Part shown: piece by piece, positions 57,353 to 64,000 of the stretch | Position numbering within the stretch: position 1 is the stretch's first letter | Layout: each line of letters starts with the position of its first letter | Origin: Deinandra increscens subsp. villosa | Lineage: Eukaryota > Streptophyta > Magnoliopsida > Asterales > Asteraceae | NCBI GenBank assembly: GCA_039602395.1 | Contig: JBCNJP010000012.1 | Location: 23,502,396 to 23,566,395, forward strand | Direction: 5' to 3' | Length of the DNA stretch: 64,000 bases | Notes under the pieces: model-generated | Database searches by the model: none | What the model was told of the DNA's origin: nothing | What the model saw: only the letters and a program-made list of their open reading frames with translations | Made by a program: the position numbers and the translations under genes

Positions 57353-57785
57353 AATTTTCTAATTTTCGTTTTAAGCAATTTTGAAGTTTATAAACGCCAG
57401 AGAATTAACACTTTGAAGTTTATTTGGTTTATAAATGCCAAATAATCACTAATATTTGATTATTTGGTTTATAGGGTCTCGACTAGACATTTAGTATAAC
57501 GATTACAGGATCTAACAGAGTTAGTGGGCGCCAATTTGATAACGGGCTGTCGTACACCCGCTCAAATACCTAACCTAAACATATAGATAGGGCAAGCTAG
57601 GGTATCGAATCCGAGTGAGTTAGTGGCCGCAAGCAAATTCAAGTTATTGATTTAGGGAATTAACTAACTAACCTAAGTTACTATCACTAACCTAGATTAG
57701 ACTAAATTACACTAAACCTAATTTAACCTAATTATGAAGTTTGTCATTGATTGATTATCTTGAATTGAATTTTAATTAGAAACAA
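57353..57785 (-). mobile_element. Athila-like LTR end with primer-site remnant and short internal remnant
   Basis: On the minus strand CCCGTTATCAAATTGGCGCC ends an LTR (57550-57526); TTGGCGCC starts a degraded tRNA-Asp-type primer site. The internal part left of it (57353-57525) is only about 170 bases before the next LTR begins, so the element is internally deleted. The LTR part right of 57536 is cut by the Copia LTR at 57786. Confidence 0.5.
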
Positions 57786-58123
57786 TGTTAGAGCATAAAT
57801 TGTATGCGACAGTGTGTCTCGTGTGTTTTATCTAGATAGGGCTTAGTTGTGAGTAAAATAGTTACTAATTAACCATGAACCAAGGGTTCGTGAGTAACGA
57901 ACCACCGGTTCGTTGGCGGTTCGGTTAGCTGACAAGTCAACACTATAAATAATTGACTTGTGAATTAGAACAAGGTGCTGGAGTCATATATCTCTGTTAT
58001 CTGTGTGTGTTTTCTATGTGTGTGAACCAGAGCTTCTGATTAATAAAAATCAAGCTTATTTACCTCGCTGCGTCATTATTTTCTTCTAGATCAGTAGACG
58101 ATCCATCTCTCCTCGCGTTTATA
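57786..58123 (+). repeat. 5' LTR of a truncated Copia-type element
   Basis: It starts TGTTAGAGCATAAATTG and ends about TCGCGTTTATA. TATA-like CTATAAATAATTG lies near 57941. A primer site follows at 58126. No second LTR lies in the window, so the right end rests on comparison with the inner element at 16860. Confidence 0.75.
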
Positions 58124-58125
58124 AG

Positions 58126-58137
58126 TGGTATCAGAGC
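58126..58137 (+). other. primer-binding site, initiator tRNA-Met type
   Basis: TGGTATCAGAGC lies directly behind the LTR. Confidence 0.85.
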
Positions 58138-58691
58138 TGTTGGCTCAATCTACTGATCCATTTCTCTTATTTTCGAGAAAATTTGAACAAAATAAGTGGG
58201 TTTTTTTATATCTAAAATGGTCCATTTCTAAGTTTCTGGTCTACATTTGCTTTTCAAAGTGTTCGTATAGTGTTATTCTCATTGTTTGCTGCAAATTTAT
58301 CCTAAAACCTTCAGATTTGTCAATTTTGTCCCAGTTCGTTGGATGATCTTCTGGTTCGCCGCTTAAATTTTCCTGGTTCGCTGATTAAATGTTCTTGGTC
58401 GCCGGTTAAAGCTTCTGGTTTGCATAGGAAATCTTCATAAGTTTCGGTTCATTGACTGTTGGTTAGTTCATGCAATCTTCTACGTTGGTTCGTGACGGTT
58501 ATTGATGGTTCGTGGCAGTTACTCCACCGAACCTCCGGTTCGTTTAAGACAATTTGGTTTGTAATTTTTGCTGGTTCGCAAAGGATTTCGGTTCGCTGTG
58601 TGTTCGGTTCACTGACCAGTTTGTTAACTTTCGGTTCGTTTGATTATTTGGTTCGTTGGAAAAGGTGTTTCGGTTCGTTTGATCAGAATAC
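58138..58691 (+). other. leader of truncated Copia-type element
   Basis: Rich in GGTTCG motifs (58335-58680), as in the leaders at 15150 and 17455. It is untranslated. Confidence 0.55.
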
Positions 58692-59728
58692 CACAAATTT
58701 CAATACGAGTGATTATCAAGCGTTTGCTGCGATGCAAAACACGATGCAATCTCTTCCTAACTATGATAATAAATATCGAAACAAGTCAGAAAGTTCCTAA
58801 GCTGCTAAAATTGAAAGATTGTCATAGTTTGGTTAAACGTTTTGAAGCTTATGTCGGTACAAATGATGTTGATTTATGGTTTTCAATCAATGATGGATAA
58901 AAATATCCAAATATCAATGGAGTACCCAAGATGCAAAGAAGTTTGACATCGGATGAGAAGAAAGCTTATCAAGCTGAACAGAAAGCATATGGCACACTTA
59001 ATATGGCATTACCCAAAGAGCTATTACATCAATTTTTAACATTTACTACATCTAGAGCTTTATGGGATCCGTTGTTGAAACAGTGTGAGGGTAATGGTCA
59101 TTTTAAGAAAAGTATGCGGAAAATATTGAACAAAGAGTTTGATAACATCAAGCATTACGCAAATTAAAATATTTGAAAGCTGATTTCCAAATTTTCACAT
59201 CTGATGAGTGAAATGACATTGGTTAACATCAAAAAAGATGATGTTGATTTGAAGGAGAAATTGCTTGAGGCATTACCTGAAAAATGGGAGAATTATGTGA
59301 TGATGATTAATCATGACAAGAAGTATTCAAATCTAAGATTGAATGACTTGATTCAAAAATTACAAGCAAGAGATATGGAAATAAATGTGAATAAGTCAAT
59401 GCCTACCCAAATTTAGAATCCGGTAGTGTATTATGGTGAAAATGATCCGACTATTAATACTACAAAGCCAAGCGTTTTCAGCTCATTGCCTACAACAACT
59501 TTTATTGCTGGAAACACACCTGGAAGTTCTAATTATTCTGATTATTCTCCAGATTGTAATTTTATAATTCCAAATCCACTAAATCTAAGTGAGTTTTCTG
59601 CCAAAATTGTTAATGAACATATGGCATTAATTTCTACATTGTTGTCATCATATTATGGAGGTCTAACTGGCAACATGCCTAATGTTGATCTAATTGAAGA
59701 AGATTATGATTAGATAGATCTAGATCAA
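58692..59728 (+). pseudogene. Copia-type gag, N-terminal half, broken and truncated
   Basis: It aligns to the gag at 17716-18770: DYQAFAAMQN, VPKLLKL, KKAYQAEQKAYGTLNMALPK, ELLHQF, KEKLLEALPEKWENYVMM, QARDMEINVNKSMPTQI. Damage includes a frameshift near 58775, stops at about 58898, 59165, 59414 and 59711, and a loose region near 59165-59200. It is cut at 59728 where an LTR starts, before the zinc knuckle. It still has Leu where the inner element has the TAG at 17851, so the two copies decayed independently. Confidence 0.8.
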
Positions 59729-62302
59729 TGTAACACTCACACCAATAAACACCCATATCTTAGTATATAATTTTCAAGGTAAATTTTTCGCGTCATGTTA
59801 GATAATTACACTCCATGTTACAGGGACGGAAGAACCATAATCGATAACAAATACAATAATGCTTGATCCATATAAATACATACATACAAATATATTCACA
59901 CACAAGATCACCCGTCTAGCATCGCAACCTCTTTCAATTCCAATCCCCATCATTAACGGAATCATCTCGTCAATTCCATCTTTCACATCCATATGACATG
60001 TTCAAGCCCATTAGTTCACATTTAAGCCCATTAGGCATTCGGTAAGTTGAACCAAACACTTATGGGCCACCCATGTCCAATAAGTAATTAATGGTCACAG
60101 AGCCCGTATGATTGGTCCATTTACCATATGTGGGCCATCTAAGCCCAATAAGCCCATTTAGAGCCTACGGGTCACCAAGGCCCATTAAAGCTCTAAATTT
60201 GGGCCGAGCACTTACACTTAAGTAATTGGGCCACCTCCATTACCATTTTGGGACATGACCACATAACCAACCATAAAGGCCTAAACCCATTGGGCCGGTT
60301 GGAACAAACAACCCGAAAACATAGGCCTCAAACCCGATGATCCCTTTAACCCACATAGATACGGTTCAGGTCATAACCCAAACCGTCTACCGTAGGATTC
60401 CCTTGAAACCGGTTGCTAATATGATAAACATGAGGGGCCAAATCGTAAATTTCACCACCCAAACCAACCAATGGAAACACGTGTAATTAAAGTGGGCCAA
60501 TGCATGGGGGTAGCTTGAAAATCTTCCTAAACCCTCCTTACACCCAATCTAAACCCATGCAAACACTCCTACTCTCATTAGGTGTTAGTCACATCACCCA
60601 CTCTCAATGGGCACAAGTCTCATCACTCTCTCTCTTTCTCTCTCTCTCCCCCCTCCAACGGTTCACTAAGGAACGACTATACAACCCCCATAACAACCAC
60701 TAATCCTCTCATTTGCAACACACACTCTCACTCTCCTCACTCTCAATCGGCCACCAACCCATCACCATTCAACCAACATCACACCACCATCCTAACACCA
60801 TTCAACCACCTTAGACGCCTCTCATACAACTCACAACCCAATCACCTCATCCCTCTCAACTCCCTCATCCGTCCTCTCAGCTCTTGAATCATCACCAATG
60901 ACATCCTCGAAACATCAACCACTACCATCACCTATAACTCCCAAAACCACCGTATCATTTTTTCCTCTTTTCACTTGCATGCAACATACCAACACCACAA
61001 CATCCACGGGCTCCATACAGCTACCCAACCACCAAAAGGGCATGCATGCAACATATTGTTCACCTCCATCTCTCGAATTAAGTCTCAAGGTCCCGAAGTA
61101 AAGATCATGGTCACCAACTTCACGCAACACTTAGAGGAATACCTTAATGACTAACATTCTATTCTCAATACATTTTACACATACACCCATTAATGGTGTA
61201 TCCTATTGATTGAGATAACCAAAACATGATGTCACTACATATGCATGCACACACATAATGTCACAAACACCATCACACAAAAAAATGATATAAAAACGGG
61301 TCTAAACAACCATTTTTAATCGGATCGGGCCACCGGTCTAAAAGACACACAAATCCTTTAGATTTCATCATGCATGCAATCATCCTTATTATTTATTAAA
61401 TCACAACTCCAAACATCCCTCTTTCAACATATCGATCTAACCAATCTTAAATGTATGATAACTAGTAATCCATATGTTTCAAAGTATATTTATCACACGC
61501 ATGCAACTACGAGAACCACCTTGGATCTTAAACAGGAAATGGGTCGGACCACACTCACAACCGAGTTAACTCAAAGGAACCCCCGGTTGTCGAACCTTAA
61601 ACAGGTAAAGGCACGTGCCACCCCAAGAATTCATAGTGGTTGTGACTCGGGTCACATACAATCCATGCACACATACGTACATGTATGTAACCAAAATTGT
61701 GAGACCAACGGACCAAACTCAATGAACCGACTAATCAGAACCGTCCCAATAGGCCCACTGGGCCGCACCAGGAGCTCGATGGACACCCGGATCGGAACAA
61801 TCCATTCGGGTCAGAAGCATGCACGGGTCAGGTTAAGTCAAACAGAACCAGTTGAGCAGGGTTTGTGACCCAACCATAACCGGATAAACCTATAACATTG
61901 GGCTCAGTCCGTCGGGTGTTGTAATTGGACCTAGAAACAATCCCAGTTAAGAAAACAGTTGGGCCAAGCCCCACTTTTAATTCAAATTGGGCCACTGTCC
62001 TTATTAAATAAAAGCCTAGACCGCTACAGCTTGGGCCATACCATCCATAACAGGCCCAATAGCCTTCCTATGGGCATATGAGTCTCGGGTTACAGACCAT
62101 CAACCAACTTGGATTTAAACCATTTAATTGACAAATGCTTTAAAACGCTGATTTATGATAACAACCTAATTATACGACTCCTTAACTATTATTGTTTATG
62201 TAATCATATTTTAAGCTTAACACTATTTTATGATAACACCTACCCATACACTTTATAAATAATAGTTTACAATAGTTTCTAGAAACACGTGATGACACTA
62301 CA
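59729..62302 (+). mobile_element. long LTR (TGTAACACTC family), interrupted at 62303
   Basis: It starts TGTAACACTCACACC exactly where the Copia gag stops. The layout resembles the other long LTRs: a GGGCC/GGCCCA-rich zone (60000-60310, again 61740-62070) and a CT- and CA-rich leader (60600-60960). Frames in the leader are low-complexity and not credible genes. The right end is not seen; a Tat/Athila LTR lies at 62303. Orientation is inferred from the order promoter-like zone, then leader. Confidence 0.45.
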
Positions 62303-64000
62303 TGGTGTGCGTGTGGTGTATATAAAATATTGCATCATTTTGTGACACCTTTTTAGCATTAAACCTTTAAATTTATAAACTCGATTTACTTAGACTACTA
62401 CTATTTCACCACATTAACGGGCAAGTGCACCCGTCGTGGAGCAGTATAGTAGTGGGAAGTTAAATTGCGATCGTTCATAGACAAAAAGGAAAAGGAGGGC
62501 TCTTGTTACTTCACCGATGTTGACGCTAACCTGATCATTCTTCAAGCGAAAAGTTATTAAATGTACATAAGAGAAAAATATTATAATATATATTTAGTAT
62601 AAAGGGTGTGTCTTGGTCAACTCGGTCGAATATAATATCATTTGGGGGACTTATCAGTGGTGATGTTGGTAACCCGTAAATTATACTCTTCCCGTAAGAT
62701 TATTTACCAACAGGCAACTAGACCACCTCTCAGCCTCAAATCTAGTATCATTACTCCCCGGGGTGATCGTCTGCTAGGATTATGAACCCCGGGGAACTGT
62801 GGTGTTGGCAAAAAAATGTAGTGACTCTAATGCCACTTTGTTAGAGGGCCCCCTCTCAGGCAACATACTATACTCGACACGCCGTCATGAACCAGCAGGG
62901 GAACAGCTCTGCGTGCCAGAATATTTTATTATAAAAATGGTCTTTTAAAAGGACTAAGGTCTATTTCTTCCGCGTACCACTCTCACGCATACGCGTCCGG
63001 CGTACCCAGAACCAAGTTTATAAACACGTACCATCTCATCTTCCGTGAGGTGACAAAATATTACCAACCTTTTCCCAACCCGATACTTTCAACCCGCACA
63101 CGCGTGGTCAGCTGGGTTTGCTTACATACACCATAAGGACCCCGAACGTATCATGTAGCACGGGAAGCGAGTCACCCGAAGGATCATGCATCGTCCCCCA
63201 ATCGGGTGTCACAAGTCCGGTTAATGAGATTTCGACTCCTCAAATGGTCTGTAATACGTACATATCGATTGTTCAAAGAAATCAATAATTAACTTTTAAT
63301 TAAAAGAGCTTTTATAAAGTCATTAGTTTCATCTTAAAGCAAGTTTATAGAAACAGTTTACCAACCCACCAAAGATATGTTTTATCCCCAAATGAGTGTA
63401 AGAATTTGGTAAATAATCATAGCTTAAATAAATGCTTAAGACCTAATAAACGATTTATAGAAAAATAGCATTTCATTATCTACAAAAGTTTAAGTTCTTA
63501 CAATCTTGACGAGAAGACACAAGAACACGAAAACAAAGTGGCTCAAAAAGAAAACGTGATATAAACTAAGGGGAGGAGAATGAGCGGGAGCTCTGAGCAC
63601 ATTGAAATGGAAGGGTGAAGCTCCTTTTATAGGCAGTCTTGGAGTACGACACGAGTCGTGCCTATCAGATAGGAGAGAGGAACTCATCGGTTAGTGGGCA
63701 CGGGGTCGTGCCTATGCAGGGCACGGGGCCGTGCCTCTTAAGGAGGTGTCAGCATGGGGCCGTGCCGGTCAGAAGCTACAGTGGCATGGGGTCGTGCCTA
63801 TCAGAAAAGGATCAGGGCTTCGCTAGCAGTTGGGCACGGGCCGTGCCATGATGGGCACCGTCCGTTTCGAAGTCCAAAAATTAGTATCTTGATCTTTTTT
63901 ACCTAGTTTTCTTCATTTTTTGCTCCTTTTGTGATTTTGGCTCGAATAAACCTGGAAAACTACAAAGATTACAAAAACACTGTTTTCTCATAAGAGTTAG
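62303..64000 (-). mobile_element. Tat/Athila-type LTR, minus orientation, copy 2, runs off the window
   Basis: Co-linear with 5083-6575: TGGTGTGCGTGTGGTGTATA start, ACGGGCAAGTGCACCCGTCG at 62420, GTCATGAACCAGCAGGGGAA at 62884, GACCCCGAACGTATCATGTAG at 63139. On the minus strand a TATA-like CCTATAAAAGG lies near 63625-63635, preceded by a palindrome array (63650-63850). The LTR start lies beyond 64000. Confidence 0.65.
63650..63850 (-). promoter_or_regulatory. array of GGCACGGGGCCGTGCC-type palindromes upstream of the LTR TATA box
   Basis: About six self-complementary units within 200 bases (near 63653, 63696, 63720, 63753, 63783, 63832), most followed by TATCAG or TCAG. The same kind of unit occurs before the TATA box in the other two copies (12650-12880, 6410-6520). 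The placement suggests promoter elements. Confidence 0.5.

Noticed and set aside
61374..61868. 164-codon plus-strand frame
   Set aside because: Lies in a long LTR, with no recognisable domain and several shadow-like low-complexity parts; not supportable as a gene.
1..64000. CRISPR array, bacterial operon or organelle genes
   Set aside because: Repeats are TE-derived and irregular; gene structure, primer sites and introns are those of a plant nuclear genome.

Overview
The window is nuclear DNA of a eudicot plant, most likely Asteraceae. The lineage call is inference, from the AT-rich composition, one plant-specific intron-containing gene and the style of the retrotransposons. Two 500-base runs of N (19482-19981, 44600-45099) are assembly gaps. 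I can support only one probable host gene: a three-exon TON1-recruiting-motif (TRM/LONGIFOLIA-type) gene at 564-2748 (+). Nearly everything else is nested transposable elements and their decay products.

Layout. 2.9-7.5 kb: a tiny LINE tail with a 12-bp target duplication, a tRNA-related SINE, and a long chromovirus-type LTR (3668-7485) carrying an inserted Tat/Athila-type LTR. 7.7-12.4 kb: a LINE 3' fragment, then a CACTA-type end followed by a captured, decayed RING-finger exon of WAV3 type. 12.4-14.4 kb: a Tat/Athila LTR with a degraded tRNA-Asp-type primer site. 14.4-28.1 kb: a Russian doll of two Copia-type elements. The outer one (14428-28087) is split by an inner one (16860-23510, identical-length LTRs, 5-bp duplication AATTG), and the inner gag is itself split by a CACTA-like element at 19221. 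Both Copia elements carry gag but stop at the protease active-site motif and lack pol, so they look like gag-only (TR-GAG-like) non-autonomous elements. 29.6-34.4 kb: a minus-strand chromovirus 3' LTR (3.7 kb), the end of its pol with a chromodomain, and a LINE fragment fused to it. 35.1-38.0 kb: a Mutator-like element with 9-bp duplications that holds two further foldback MITEs and a SINE. 41.3-52.2 kb: several very long LTRs, including a head-to-head pair meeting in a 32-bp perfect palindrome at 48296-48327. 52.2-57.8 kb: Athila-like remains in both orientations, interrupted by a small Pack-MULE-like element (53937-55068, 9-bp duplication). 57.8-64 kb: a truncated relative of the inner Copia element, another long LTR, and a second minus-strand Tat/Athila LTR running off the end.

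The most unusual signal is in the non-coding 3' part of the inner Copia element (22212-22450). Three successive units each form a long hairpin. The 8-10 bp outer stems differ between units but stay perfectly self-complementary, and each unit carries a smaller stem closed by a GNRA-type tetraloop. That compensatory pattern points to a selected RNA structure, perhaps for packaging, dimerisation or export of a gag-only retroelement RNA. A second, weaker hairpin series lies in the 3' region of the outer element (26821-26925).
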